Positions 21,762-30,506 of a stretch of DNA of 64,000 bases are shown piece by piece. Positions within the stretch are counted from its first letter, which is position 1; each line of letters starts with the position of its first letter. The stretch lies in contig NZ_BMJA01000003.1 in assembly GCF_014642835.1 (NCBI RefSeq), positions 479,252 through 543,251 on the forward strand. Direction: 5' to 3'. Source of the DNA: Dyella nitratireducens. Its GTDB lineage: Bacteria > Pseudomonadota > Gammaproteobacteria > Xanthomonadales > Rhodanobacteraceae. The notes beneath the pieces were generated by a model. The model was given only the letters and a program-made list of their open reading frames with translations, had not been told where the DNA came from and ran no database searches. Made by a program: the position numbers and the translations under genes.

Positions 21762-23447
21762 ATGAGCAATCAGCGTCCGTGGCTGAGCAACTATCCGGAT
21801 GGCGTACCCGCAGAAATCGATATCAATAAGTACGCCTCGGTAGTAGCCGTACTGGAAGAAGCTTTTGAACGCTTCCGCGGGCGCGACGCTTTCTCCAGCT
21901 TTGGCAAGCGGATGAGCTACGCTGACATGGACACGCTCAGTCAGCAATTCGCCGCTTACCTCACAGGGGAATTGAAACTCACCCAAGGCGACCGTGTCGC
22001 GATCATGCTGCCGAACATCCTGCAGTATCCGATTGCGTTGTTTGGCGCGCTGCGTGCTGGCATGGTGGTGGTCAACACCAACCCAATGTACACCGCGCGC
22101 GAACTCAAGCATCAACTGGAAGATTCGGGTGCGGTCGCCATCGTGGTGCTGGATAACTTCGCCGCGACCTTGCAACAGGTCGTCGCCGAAACCCACGTCA
22201 AGCACATCGTGACCACCGGTATCGGCGATTTGCTCGGCCCCAAGGGCATGGCGATCAACTTCGTGCTCAAGCACATCAAGAAGATGGTGCCGCCTTATTC
22301 GCTGCCGCATGCGTTGCGCTTCAAGGATGCCTTGGCTGCTGGTGCGAAACACGCGGCGCCGAAGCCCTCCATCACACACGATGACATCGCTTTCCTGCAA
22401 TACACCGGCGGCACCACCGGTGTTGCCAAGGGCGCCATGCTCACCCACGGCAACATGGTGGCGAACATGATGCAGGCAGGCGCATGGATCGGCGCGAACC
22501 TCAAGGAAGAACGCGAAATCGTCATCACCGCGTTGCCGCTGTATCACATCTTTTCGCTGACAGCGAACGGTTTGGTGTTCATGCGCCTGGGTGGCTTGAA
22601 CATCCTTATCACCAATCCCCGCGACATGCCTGCCTTCGTCAAGGAACTCAAGCATTCGCGCTTCTCCGTGATCACCGGCGTCAACACGCTCTTCAACGGC
22701 TTGCTCAACACGCCAGGTTTTGAAAGCGTGGATTTCTCCAACCTGCATCTGAGTCTGGGCGGCGGCATGGCGGTGCAGCGCGCTGTAGCCGAGCGCTGGA
22801 AGAAAGTCACCGGCTGCACGCTGGCCGAAGCATACGGTCTCACTGAAACGTCGCCGGCAGCCTGCATCAATCCGCTGGATCTGAAGGAGTACAACGGCTC
22901 AATCGGCTTGCCGATTTCTTCTACCGACGTGGCGATCTGGTCCGAAGACAACCAGCCGCTGCCGATCGGCGAAGTGGGCGAGCTGATGGTGCACGGCCCG
23001 CAGGTGATGAAGGGCTATTGGAAGCGTCCCGACGAAACCGCCAAGGTGCTTGGGGCAGATGGTTGGCTGCACACCGGCGACATCGCCAAGATGGATGAGA
23101 ACGGCTATGTGTACATCGTCGATCGCAAGAAGGACATGATCCTGGTCTCCGGCTTCAACGTGTATCCGAACGAGATCGAGGATACGGTGATGAAGCATCC
23201 GGGCGTGGCCGAAGTGGCCGCCATCGGTGTGCCCGACGAACATTCTGGCGAAGCGGTCAAGCTGTTCGTGGTGCGCAAGGATCCAAGCCTCACCGTAGAG
23301 CAGCTCAAGGAGTTCTGCCGCGAGAACTTCACCGGCTACAAGCGTCCAAAGACCATCGAGTTCCGCGATGCGCTACCCAAGAGCAACGTAGGCAAGATTC
23401 TTCGGCGTGAACTGAGAGATGAGAAGAAGCAGCCGGCTAGCGTGTAA
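21762..23447 (+). CDS. fadD: Long-chain-fatty-acid--CoA ligase
   Basis: Activates free fatty acids to acyl-CoA via acyl-AMP at the inner membrane, feeding beta-oxidation. The AMP-binding P-loop [16 protein letters not shown] is near residue 213, YGLTETSP near 357, and the hinge [20 protein letters not shown] is in the C-terminal domain. Start ATG 21762 (MSNQRPW) gives 561 aa, matching E. coli FadD; an upstream in-frame start at 21711 is unlikely. It is a single gene here, followed by a family-B repeat. Confidence 0.94.
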   Translation: MSNQRPWLSNYPDGVPAEIDINKYASVVAVLEEAFERFRGRDAFSSFGKRMSYADMDTLSQQFAAYLTGELKLTQGDRVAIMLPNILQYPIALFGALRAGMVVVNTNPMYTARELKHQLEDSGAVAIVVLDNFAATLQQVVAETHVKHIVTTGIGDLLGPKGMAINFVLKHIKKMVPPYSLPHALRFKDALAAGAKHAAPKPSITHDDIAFLQYTGGTTGVAKGAMLTHGNMVANMMQAGAWIGANLKEEREIVITALPLYHIFSLTANGLVFMRLGGLNILITNPRDMPAFVKELKHSRFSVITGVNTLFNGLLNTPGFESVDFSNLHLSLGGGMAVQRAVAERWKKVTGCTLAEAYGLTETSPAACINPLDLKEYNGSIGLPISSTDVAIWSEDNQPLPIGEVGELMVHGPQVMKGYWKRPDETAKVLGADGWLHTGDIAKMDENGYVYIVDRKKDMILVSGFNVYPNEIEDTVMKHPGVAEVAAIGVPDEHSGEAVKLFVVRKDPSLTVEQLKEFCRENFTGYKRPKTIEFRDALPKSNVGKILRRELRDEKKQPASV

Positions 23448-23468
23448 TCGCCAAATAAGTCAGGAGTC

Positions 23469-23543
23469 GTAGGTTGGGTTAGCGCAGCGTAACCCAACAA
23501 TGTCCGCCGAAATGTTGGGTTACGCTGCGCTAACCCAACCTAC
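23469..23543. repeat. GTAG-type paired REP element, family B (copy B1)
   Basis: Perfect ~31-bp arms, GTAGGTTGGGTTAGCGCAGC... and its reverse complement, around a 13-nt centre. Each arm itself folds (TTGGGTTA...TAACCCAA). The GTAG/CTAC boundaries and overall architecture are shared with family A, but the hairpin core differs. It lies between convergent fadD and the PilZ gene. Confidence 0.9.
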
Positions 23544-23562
23544 GACGTGCATGTCAGCCAAC

Positions 23563-23934
23563 CTACTCGTCGTGCCACATCTCCAGGATGTCGGCATAGC
23601 CACCGAGCAGATTCCACAGTGGCACTTGCTTGTCCTCGGGAATGCGCGTGTACGCAAAACCGATGTGCCGCTCTGACACGCGCGCCACCTTTGCTTCCAG
23701 GTGTATGTGCAGATCACCGCCGAAGATCATGTCGAGCACCCAGCTCTCGCCAGCTTGTCCGTTCCACTCCAGGGGGCGGCGCAGCAAAGCGCCAGTTGCC
23801 GAAATATCGATCAGGTCGGTCGGATGGGATTCCTCGCCGTGGCTCATCAATACAGTGGTCTTGATGCGCATGCGTGCCGGGCGCAAATGCTCCCGGTCAG
23901 AACCGTCCATGGCGTGCCCATCTTTTGTCGTCAT
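23563..23934 (-). CDS. PilZ-domain protein
   Basis: Predicted cyclic di-GMP-binding protein. The two-part PilZ signature is visible: RxxxR (REHLR) near the N-terminus and DISATG (D/N-x-S-x-x-G) about 30 residues later, followed by a beta-barrel-like stretch ending in HIGFAYTRIP. ATG 23934 (123 aa) is preferred because AGGGAG lies 9 bases upstream; ATG 23943 would sit directly on that ribosome site. The target is unknown, and no flagellar or pilus genes adjoin it. Confidence 0.83.
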   Translation of the reverse strand: MTTKDGHAMDGSDREHLRPARMRIKTTVLMSHGEESHPTDLIDISATGALLRRPLEWNGQAGESWVLDMIFGGDLHIHLEAKVARVSERHIGFAYTRIPEDKQVPLWNLLGGYADILEMWHDE

Positions 23935-24239
23935 CTTTTTCATCTCCCTACAGCTTACGCCGCCTGCGCGACGTCCAGACCCGACCTTCGCAGCCATGAA
24001 CCGCGCCTCCAGAAAGCGGCTCCATGGCTCGTCGGCACCAGCGTATTCCCGCTGGTGTCCCCGAATGTGCGCGTATCATGAAGCAAGCCGCATGCCACTG
24101 CTACAACCGCATTTCACCGCTGAACAAAGGGTGTGACATGTTGCGCTGGCGACCTGTCGCCGACACTCAAGGTCACATGCTGCCGCAGCTTGCGCAGTCC
24201 CTTTCGGGCCTGCTTTTCAACTGCTGCATTCGCTAAGCA

Positions 24240-24655
24240 GGCTTATACAAGCCGTTACCGCAGCTGAAGCCCTCGCTGGACATGCCACGGCCGTGCCGCT
24301 AATCTGTAACCCGCGCGTGGAGCCATGCAGGGACGATCGCCGGGAGCCCCGGCTGAAATGACCTCCACCCGATGTACTCAGCCGACCTTTACGAATCGCG
24401 GGCGACGCCAGCGGCGTCACACCGGTTGTTGTCCGGTCTTATCAGTAACGCAAGTATTCCGTTACCGACCTGACATCCGGAGACCGCCAGCCTGACACGA
24501 ACCACAACCGTGGGGTTCATCAGGGCCAGCAATCGCGGGAAACCGCACGCTTGGTTGAGCATCACGCAGTGGCTTTATCGGAATGGCCTCAAGAACCCAG
24601 GCATTCCAGGCATGAACTCTTTGGTTTCCGTGTGGGAAAGAGGGTTCTGAGTCGT
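24240..24655. other. Densely hairpin-forming non-coding region upstream of scpA
   Basis: Within a 770-bp gene-free gap (23935-24704) at least six stems are visible: GCCGGG-AGC-CCCGGC (24339-24353), GACGCC-AGC-GGCGTC (24404-24418), ACCGG/CCGGT (24421-24437), GTAACG/CGTTAC (24445-24465), CCTGA..GAACC/GGTTC..TCAGG (24491-24524) and the long-range CTCA(A)GAACCC/GGGTTCTGAG (24588-24651). No credible protein is encoded on either strand. It could be a long structured 5' leader of scpA or an independent RNA. No RNase P, tmRNA, 6S or SRP signature was found. Confidence 0.4.
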
Positions 24656-24704
24656 CAACAGAACGAACGCCAGCCCATGCCGGGCGGGGCAATGACATGC
24701 ATTG

Positions 24705-25637
24705 ATGAGCACTGAGCCAACCGAGTCTCAGCCTGTACAAGCAACGCAAGATGCGTTTGCAGGGGTTCCGCAGCAGCAGGAAATGCCGCTGGCTATCGTG
24801 CGCGGCGAACCGATTCTGCAAATGCCGCAGGACCTGTACATTCCTCCGGACGCGCTGGAAGTTATCCTGGAGGCGTTCGAAGGGCCGTTGGATCTGCTGC
24901 TGTATCTGATCCGCCGGCAGAACCTGGATATTCTCGATATTCCGATCGCCGAGATCACCCGGCAGTACATGGAATACATCGATATGATGCGCGATGTGAT
25001 GCGCTTGGAGCTGGCCGCGGAATACCTGTTGATGGCAGCGATCCTGGCAGAGATCAAATCGCGATTGCTGCTACCGCGCCCACCGACGGAAGAAGGATTG
25101 GAGGAAGATCCCCGCGCCGAGTTGGTACGCCGCCTGCAGGAATACGAGCGCTTCAAGAAGGCCGCAGAGGATATCGATGCCCTGCCTCGCCTGGAACGCG
25201 ACACCGTGCTGGCGCAGGCCGATACAGGCGAGCGCAACGTGATCAAGCTGCCGCCGCCGCTGGATCTGAAGGAAATGCTGCTGGCCCTCAAGGACGTGCT
25301 GCACCGGGCCGAATTGTTCGGGCATCACGCCATCAAGCGCGAGGCGCTGAGTGTGCGCCAGCGCATGGGCGAGTTGCTCAGCCGTCTGGAAGGCGACCAG
25401 TTTCATCGCTTCGAAACACTGTTCGACGCAAGCGAAGGACGGCTGGGCGTGGTGGTCACCTTCCTGGCCATGCTGGAGCTGGCCAAGGAGTTCCTGATCA
25501 GCATCGTGCAAGAAGAACCGTTGGCGCCGATCTACGTAAAAGCCAGCAGCTCCGCCGCAGGGGAAGCAGCAGTGATGGAAGACGTCGGCGGCGACGATGT
25601 GTTCGAGCAACCGGATGCCGCCTCTGGCGGCGAATAA
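24705..25637 (+). CDS. scpA: Segregation and condensation protein A
   Basis: Kleisin subunit that bridges SMC heads; with ScpB it forms the bacterial condensin. The conserved N-terminal helix FEGPLDLLLYLIRRQNLDILDI starts near residue 64 and the C-terminal winged helix is at about 230-290. There is a ~50-residue N-terminal extension before the core. ATG 24705 is used; no strong ribosome site is seen, and a TTG sits immediately upstream. First of scpA-scpB-rluB; smc is not nearby. Confidence 0.93.
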   Translation: MSTEPTESQPVQATQDAFAGVPQQQEMPLAIVRGEPILQMPQDLYIPPDALEVILEAFEGPLDLLLYLIRRQNLDILDIPIAEITRQYMEYIDMMRDVMRLELAAEYLLMAAILAEIKSRLLLPRPPTEEGLEEDPRAELVRRLQEYERFKKAAEDIDALPRLERDTVLAQADTGERNVIKLPPPLDLKEMLLALKDVLHRAELFGHHAIKREALSVRQRMGELLSRLEGDQFHRFETLFDASEGRLGVVVTFLAMLELAKEFLISIVQEEPLAPIYVKASSSAAGEAAVMEDVGGDDVFEQPDAASGGE

Positions 25638-25688
25638 CGGGCAACCAAAACAAAAGCGCAACCGCTATGGATACCCAATCCTAAAGCT

Positions 25689-26639
25689 ATGCAGATCGAG
25701 CAACTCAAACCGATTATCGAAGCCGCTCTGCTGGCTGCCAGCCAGCCGCTGAGCATCGCGCAGCTGGGCGAGCTGTTCGTCGAGGAAGACGAGGTTGATC
25801 GCGCGCAGATCGCGATGGCACTCGAGCAGCTGGCCGAAGATTGCCAAGGACGCGGCGTGGAGTTGAAGGAAGTCGCCTCCGGCTTCCGCTACCAGATACG
25901 GCACGACGTGCACCCCTGGGTGTCACGCATGTGGACGGAAAAACCCAGCCGCTACTCGCGCGCCCTGCTGGAAACGCTAGCGCTGATCGCCTACCGGCAG
26001 CCGATCACCCGACCTGAAATCGAGCAGATCCGCGGCGTGGTGGTGTCCTCCAACATCATCAAGACGCTAGAGGAACGCGAATGGGTCCGCGTCGTCGGCC
26101 ACCGCGACGTACCCGGCAAACCCGCGCTCTTCGGCACCACCCGCGCCTTTCTCGACTACTTCAACCTCAAATCGCTGGATGAGCTGCCGCCGCTGTCTGA
26201 AATCCGCGACATGGAAGACCCGCAGTTGCGGCTGGACAATGATTCGCCCCCCCCCAGGCCCGTGCGAGATCTACCAATCGATCCGGATGCAGAAGAAGCC
26301 GAAAGCGAAACATTCGCCGACCAGGCGCACACCGCACACGTACACACGGAAGAAGAACACGCCTTAGAAGAGCAATCACACGAAGAACACGTCGACGCGG
26401 AAGATAACCACACGCCATCCGACGAAGCACTTTTGGACGAAGGACAGGAACGTCCCAAGCCCTCGCTCCACCAAGAAGAAGAAACAGCAGACGCTCCATC
26501 CCATCCCGACGAGTCCGCTGATGAAGCAAACGCCGTCGAAGAAACCAAAACCCATCCCGCCACTGCCGACGAGGCAGCGAATCCCGCGGATGCCGCTGAA
26601 GGCACCGCCGAGCAAGACACCGAGGAGTACCGCGCATGA
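25689..26639 (+). CDS. scpB: Segregation and condensation protein B with long acidic tail
   Basis: Dimeric winged-helix partner of the ScpA kleisin. The conserved core covers residues 1-180 (LAEDCQGRGVELKEVASGFR; RYSRALLETLALIAYRQPIT). After it come about 130 residues very rich in Glu, Asp, His and Ala (for example HVHTEEEHALEEQSHEEH), likely disordered and strongly acidic. A run of nine C's (26247-26255) marks the junction of core and tail, so slippage there would alter or remove the tail. The stop overlaps the rluB start by 4 nt (ATGA). Confidence 0.93.
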   Translation: MQIEQLKPIIEAALLAASQPLSIAQLGELFVEEDEVDRAQIAMALEQLAEDCQGRGVELKEVASGFRYQIRHDVHPWVSRMWTEKPSRYSRALLETLALIAYRQPITRPEIEQIRGVVVSSNIIKTLEEREWVRVVGHRDVPGKPALFGTTRAFLDYFNLKSLDELPPLSEIRDMEDPQLRLDNDSPPPRPVRDLPIDPDAEEAESETFADQAHTAHVHTEEEHALEEQSHEEHVDAEDNHTPSDEALLDEGQERPKPSLHQEEETADAPSHPDESADEANAVEETKTHPATADEAANPADAAEGTAEQDTEEYRA

Positions 26640-27994
26640 ATGCGCCGCAAAAATCCGTATTGAGCCTCAAGCGCGCCACGCCGCCTGAAAACGCCCCCCA
26701 GATCGAAGAGCGCCTGCACAAGGTGCTCGCCAACGCCGGACTCGGCTCGCGCCGCATGCTGGAGCAACGCATCCAGGCCGGCGAAGTCGAAGTCAACGGC
26801 AGCCCTGCGAACATCGGCGCCAGCGTACGCGCCGGTGACCGCGTAACGGTCGACGGCAAGCAATTCGTGGTTGCCACCGACAGCCGCGACGATGCCGAAG
26901 TGCTGGTCTACCACAAGCCCGAAGGCGTGGTGACCACGCGCGAAGACCCCGAGGGCCGCCCCACCGTGTTCGAACAGCTGCCGCGACTGAAAGGCGCGCG
27001 CTGGGTCGCCGTGGGCCGCCTGGACATCAACACTACGGGTCTCCTGCTACTCACCACCGACGGCGATCTCGCCAACGCGTTGATGCATCCGCGTAGCGGC
27101 ATGGAGCGCGAATATCTCTGTCGCGTACATGGCGAAGTGCCCGACGAAGTGGTCGAAAAACTCAAGGCCGGCGTCGAGCTGGAAGACGGCCCTGCCCGCT
27201 TCGACGAAATCGCCATCATCAGCCGTGGTGGGAGCCACAGCTGGTTCCGCGTGGTGATTCGCGAAGGACGCAACCGCGAAGTGCGCCGCCTGTGGGATTC
27301 ACAAGGCTTCCTGGTCAGCCGCCTCAAGCGCATCCGCTACGGCAGCATCGAACTGCCGCGCATGCTGCGCCGCGGTGATTGCGAAGCACTCAACGAAGAT
27401 GCCGTGAAGGACCTGCGCAAGACAGCGGGCCTAGGCGCACCGCAGCCCGTGCTGACGCTGAGCCCGGTGCTGCACCAGCGCCGCGCGCCGCGCAATGTTG
27501 TCGAATATCGCCCTGAAAAGGGCGGTAACGCGGCATGGAGCGGTGGCTATCACGACGAAGCACGCGAATTGCGCGCCTTCGATCGCATCCGCGAAGAACC
27601 CGCGCGCGGCAAACAGAAGCGCCGCAATCCGAACCGCGAAGTGAACGGTAACGTAGCCGCACCAGAACGCCAGAAGAAGGTGCAAAAAAAGAAGCGTGGT
27701 ATTGGCCCTGGCCAGGAACTGCCTCCCGCACGCACGTGGTTCGCTGGCGAATCCCGCGAGGGCGGCGGACGTGGCCATGGAGGAGCGCGTGGTCAAGGTG
27801 GTGGCCAGGCGCAAGGCAATCGTCGCGCTGGCGGTGGCAGTGGCGGCTCGAATCCTTATGGTGGCTTCAACGCCGGCGGGAACAACAACCGCAACAACCG
27901 CGGCGGCAATCGTCCCGCTGGCCGCCCTCAGCGAGGCAATCGCCCGCAAGGGCATGGTGGTAGCGGTGGCGGCAACCGTTCCGGCAATCGCTAA
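26636..27994 (+). CDS. rluB: 23S rRNA pseudouridine(2605) synthase with Gly/Arg/Asn-rich tail
   Basis: Isomerises U2605 in the peptidyl-transferase region of 23S rRNA. An S4 RNA-binding domain lies near residues 24-75 and the RsuA/RluB catalytic motif GRLDINTTGLLLLT near 126 contains the catalytic Asp. The core ends near residue 255. The remaining ~190 residues are basic and then Gly/Asn/Arg-rich with RGG-like spacing (GGGRGHGGARGQGGG), giving 452 aa against about 290 in E. coli. The tail probably binds RNA or ribosomes. Coupled to scpB by an ATGA overlap. Confidence 0.93.
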   Translation: MNAPQKSVLSLKRATPPENAPQIEERLHKVLANAGLGSRRMLEQRIQAGEVEVNGSPANIGASVRAGDRVTVDGKQFVVATDSRDDAEVLVYHKPEGVVTTREDPEGRPTVFEQLPRLKGARWVAVGRLDINTTGLLLLTTDGDLANALMHPRSGMEREYLCRVHGEVPDEVVEKLKAGVELEDGPARFDEIAIISRGGSHSWFRVVIREGRNREVRRLWDSQGFLVSRLKRIRYGSIELPRMLRRGDCEALNEDAVKDLRKTAGLGAPQPVLTLSPVLHQRRAPRNVVEYRPEKGGNAAWSGGYHDEARELRAFDRIREEPARGKQKRRNPNREVNGNVAAPERQKKVQKKKRGIGPGQELPPARTWFAGESREGGGRGHGGARGQGGGQAQGNRRAGGGSGGSNPYGGFNAGGNNNRNNRGGNRPAGRPQRGNRPQGHGGSGGGNRSGNR

Positions 27995-28000
27995 GCTTCC

Positions 28001-28351
28001 GTGATCCGCATCTATCACAATAGTCGCTGCTCGAAATCGCGCGGTGCGCTTGCCTTGCTCGAGCAGCACGGCAAGCCGTTCGAGACCATCCATTATCTCG
28101 AAACTCCGCCCACCGACGCCGAGTTGAAAGCGCTGCTATCACAACTCGGCATCACCGCGCGGCAGCTGCTGCGCACGGGCGAAGACGAGTATAGGGAGCT
28201 GGGGCTCGACGATCCGTCGCTTACCGAGCAAGCGCTCATCACGGCGATGACGAAGCATCCGCGATTGATCGAGCGCCCTATTGTGGTTGCGAATGGTAGC
28301 GCAGTGATCGGGCGACCACCGGAAAAAGTACTGGATATCCTCCGATCGTAA
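28001..28351 (+). CDS. arsC: ArsC-family (arsenate reductase-like) protein
   Basis: Thioredoxin-fold protein of the glutaredoxin-dependent arsenate reductase family (116 aa). The active-site Cys10 is in NSRCSKSR, and the C-terminal RPIVVANGSAVIGRPPE is the family signature. The start is GTG 28001, 6 bp after rluB. No arsR or arsB is nearby, so it may be a general YfgD-type reductase rather than a resistance gene. Its TAA stop is formed by the altered GTAA foot of repeat A4. Confidence 0.88.
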   Translation: MIRIYHNSRCSKSRGALALLEQHGKPFETIHYLETPPTDAELKALLSQLGITARQLLRTGEDEYRELGLDDPSLTEQALITAMTKHPRLIERPIVVANGSAVIGRPPEKVLDILRS

Positions 28352-28421
28352 GTTGGGGTGCGAACCCCAACGTTGTCATGCCCGACAACGCCTGACGTTG
28401 GGGTTTGCACCCCAACCTACG
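28348..28421. repeat. GTAG-type paired REP element, family A (copy A4)
   Basis: GTAAGTTGGGG...CCCCAACCTACG pair between convergent genes. The left foot (GTAA) gives the TAA stop of the ArsC-like gene and the right foot gives the TAG stop of the PAS-AraC regulator. Confidence 0.88.
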
Positions 28422-29133
28422 CCATGACTGTACCCTGCACTTGCACCAACCCTCGATACGCCCGCGGCGTCATTCCTACTGTCGCCTTGAACTGACGCGC
28501 AAATGCGCTTTGATCGACAAACCCGCATGCCACGCCGATGGACGCAACACTATCGTCGGTGTGCAGCATGCGCATCGCCGCCTCGATGCGCAGCTTGGTC
28601 AGCACCTGCTGCGGCGTAAGCTGAAAGACACGGCGAAAATGCCTCTCAAACTGCGCGATGGAAAGTTCGGCCTGCTCGGCCAGCGACTGTATGCGCACAC
28701 CATCGCCGTAATGTTCCTGCATATAGGTCAGGACGCGCTTCAAGCGATCGTAGATAGGATGGCGACCGTCCGGCAGACCAAGATCGCGCGAGATGCCGAC
28801 CACACCGCATATCTTGCCGCGCACGCGCAACGGACGCTTGCAGGTGAGGCACCAACCCGGCGCGCGATTGGCAAAAATGTGTACTTCCAGTTGGTTCTCG
28901 ATGATCTCGCCATTCAATACGCGGCGATCCTGCACGGCATAAGAGCCACCCATCGCACTCGGAAACAATTCCGTGACGTCTTTGCCGATGACGTCACAGC
29001 GTTGCTTGAGGCCAAGGCGGCGCACCAGCGTCAGATTGGCATGCGTGTAACGCCCCTGCATATCCTTCACGAAAAAGACGACGTCCGGCAGGACATCGAA
29101 TAAGGGCTCCAACTCATCGGCGGAAATCTTCAT
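28417..29133 (-). CDS. PAS-domain AraC-family transcriptional regulator
   Basis: A 238-aa regulator. The N-terminal half is a PAS sensor domain (LPDVVFFVKDMQGRYTHAN onward, to about residue 125), and the C-terminal half carries two AraC helix-turn-helix motifs (IQSLAEQAELSIAQFERHFR; IGVACGFVDQSAFARQFKA). ATG 29133 (MKISADELEPL) is preferred over an open extension to 29277. It is divergent from the C-terminal remnant of a TonB-dependent receptor, which may have been its target. The ligand is unknown. Confidence 0.87.
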   Translation of the reverse strand: MKISADELEPLFDVLPDVVFFVKDMQGRYTHANLTLVRRLGLKQRCDVIGKDVTELFPSAMGGSYAVQDRRVLNGEIIENQLEVHIFANRAPGWCLTCKRPLRVRGKICGVVGISRDLGLPDGRHPIYDRLKRVLTYMQEHYGDGVRIQSLAEQAELSIAQFERHFRRVFQLTPQQVLTKLRIEAAMRMLHTDDSVASIGVACGFVDQSAFARQFKATVGMTPRAYRGLVQVQGTVMA

Positions 29134-29341
29134 GGCGATAAGATACGGATTGGCAAGGAGTGATAACGGTCGGCTGCACGATCGTGCAGTCCGGTGCTGC
29201 ATCTTAAGGGTTATCTCGCGTACCCGTGCAAGTGCCCCGCCAGGAATGTGCTGCAGCGTAGCAAACCCATTATGCAAAATTGCGCACGCAAGGCTATCAA
29301 GCTGCTCTAGACGTCGACGTCAACGCGCACTGTTTTCCGAC

Positions 29342-29722
29342 ATGACGAAAGGCGCGCCTTACGGCTGTTTTGGCACTTATCCGAATGCAGCGGCCGTGCA
29401 AGCAAACCCGAACCTTGCTTCAGTCACGCACTACTGCAATGGTGCACTGGTGCCGCTCAACGGATTGGGCCGTTATCCCTTCAGTTGGCAATGGGATCTT
29501 GGCGTGGGCTATGCCTGGGCAATGGCCAGTCATCACACGCTGGACCTCAGCTTGAACGTCACCAACGTGACTAATCGCCAGACCGTACGCACGCGCTACG
29601 TGTCGGCCGATACCGGTAATTTTGCTGCCAATGGTCTGCTGATGCCCGACCCCAGTTTTCTTACCGTCACCGTCCTACTGGCACCGCGCGCTACCAACCT
29701 GGTCGTGCGCTATACGTTCTGA
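29342..29722 (+). pseudogene. TonB-dependent receptor, C-terminal remnant
   Basis: Only the last ~126 residues of an outer-membrane receptor remain. The motifs YPFSWQWDLGVGYAWAM, LDLSLNVTNVTNRQ and the aromatic C-terminus NLVVRYTF are those of Oar-like TonB receptors, which normally run to 700-1000 aa. No plug, TonB box or signal sequence is upstream; the regulator gene starts about 210 bp away. An intrinsic terminator follows at 29762-29786. The 5' part was evidently deleted. Confidence 0.75.
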
Positions 29723-29761
29723 AGGTTTCACATTGGCGTCTCCTCAAGCTGCGAAAGCTGA

Positions 29762-29786
29762 GAGCACACGGAAGTGCTCGTTTTTT
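29762..29786 (+). terminator. Intrinsic terminator after the TonB-receptor remnant
   Basis: Stem GAGCAC / GTGCTC with loop ACGGAA, then G and six T's. It is a well-formed plus-strand terminator for a gene that is now truncated. Confidence 0.8.
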
Positions 29787-29885
29787 GAGGAAGGTCGTGA
29801 TGTTACCGGGGCATGTCGCACGGCAAGCGCCCGCCCGGCTTCCTATGTCCGCTGCAAATAGCACTCCATGCAGAGGAAACTCCTT

Positions 29886-30482
29886 TCAGCGCGCAAAAGC
29901 GAGCCGCATGGCGTGGTCGCGAACATCAACCGGCCATGCGGCGATGCGTTCGGCAAATGCCGCCGGATCATTCGCAAACAAAGCGCGTGACGCTTCTTCA
30001 AAGCCAGGCATATCGCCTGCTATCGCCGACATGAAGTGATAGGCCCGTTCCTGGCAGGCACGCGCCTTATCGCGTTCGCCATGCGTACGGCGCCCTTCCT
30101 CAACCAACTTGCGCAGCGCCACCGAAGGGCCGCCCGGCTGCGAGGCCAGCCATTCCCAGTGCCTTGGCAGCAAGGTGACCTCACGGGCGACCACGCCAAG
30201 CTTGGGGCGTCCTCTGCCCCGTGGAGCCTCCGGGGCCGTATCCGACGTGACTGCTTCATCGGTAGCCGTTGGCTGATAACGGGCAAGCACGTCGTCGTCG
30301 GAGCCGCGGGTATCCACGTCGATGGAGCGTCCGTTGCTGTCGTCGAAGATCAGGATCGGCCTAGTGCCGCCGCGCTCTGCAGCAAGCTTGATGGCAAGAG
30401 CGGCGACGTGAAGCGGCCCAGACGCGAGCCGGCGGTAGCCCTCAAAGCTGGTGTAGGAAGCGGATGGTGCAGCGTGGGTCAT
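29886..30482 (-). CDS. DUF2239 family protein
   Basis: A 198-aa cytosolic protein matching the uncharacterised DUF2239 family. The N-terminal half contains IFDDSNGRSIDVDTRGSDDD and the middle has the basic RGRGRPKLGVVAREVTLLPRHWEWL, common in the family. The C-terminal half is a helical region (AYHFMSAIAGDMPGFEEA). Single gene, with a repeated CCCGGA-type motif upstream that looks like an operator. The function is unknown. Confidence 0.78.
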   Translation of the reverse strand: MTHAAPSASYTSFEGYRRLASGPLHVAALAIKLAAERGGTRPILIFDDSNGRSIDVDTRGSDDDVLARYQPTATDEAVTSDTAPEAPRGRGRPKLGVVAREVTLLPRHWEWLASQPGGPSVALRKLVEEGRRTHGERDKARACQERAYHFMSAIAGDMPGFEEASRALFANDPAAFAERIAAWPVDVRDHAMRLAFAR

Positions 30483-30506
30483 GGCGAGTCCTCCAGGAGC
30501 GCCAAA

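Noticed and set aside
23469-23543. CRISPR or insertion-sequence interpretation of the repeats
   Set aside because: The copies are scattered singly, not arrayed with spacers, and are far too short to encode a transposase; REP/BIME fits better.
24240-24655. RNase P RNA, tmRNA, 6S RNA, SRP RNA or cobalamin riboswitch in the structured region
   Set aside because: The conserved strings of these RNAs were looked for on both strands and not found; a GCCACTG at 24093 resembles a B12 box but lacks the rest.
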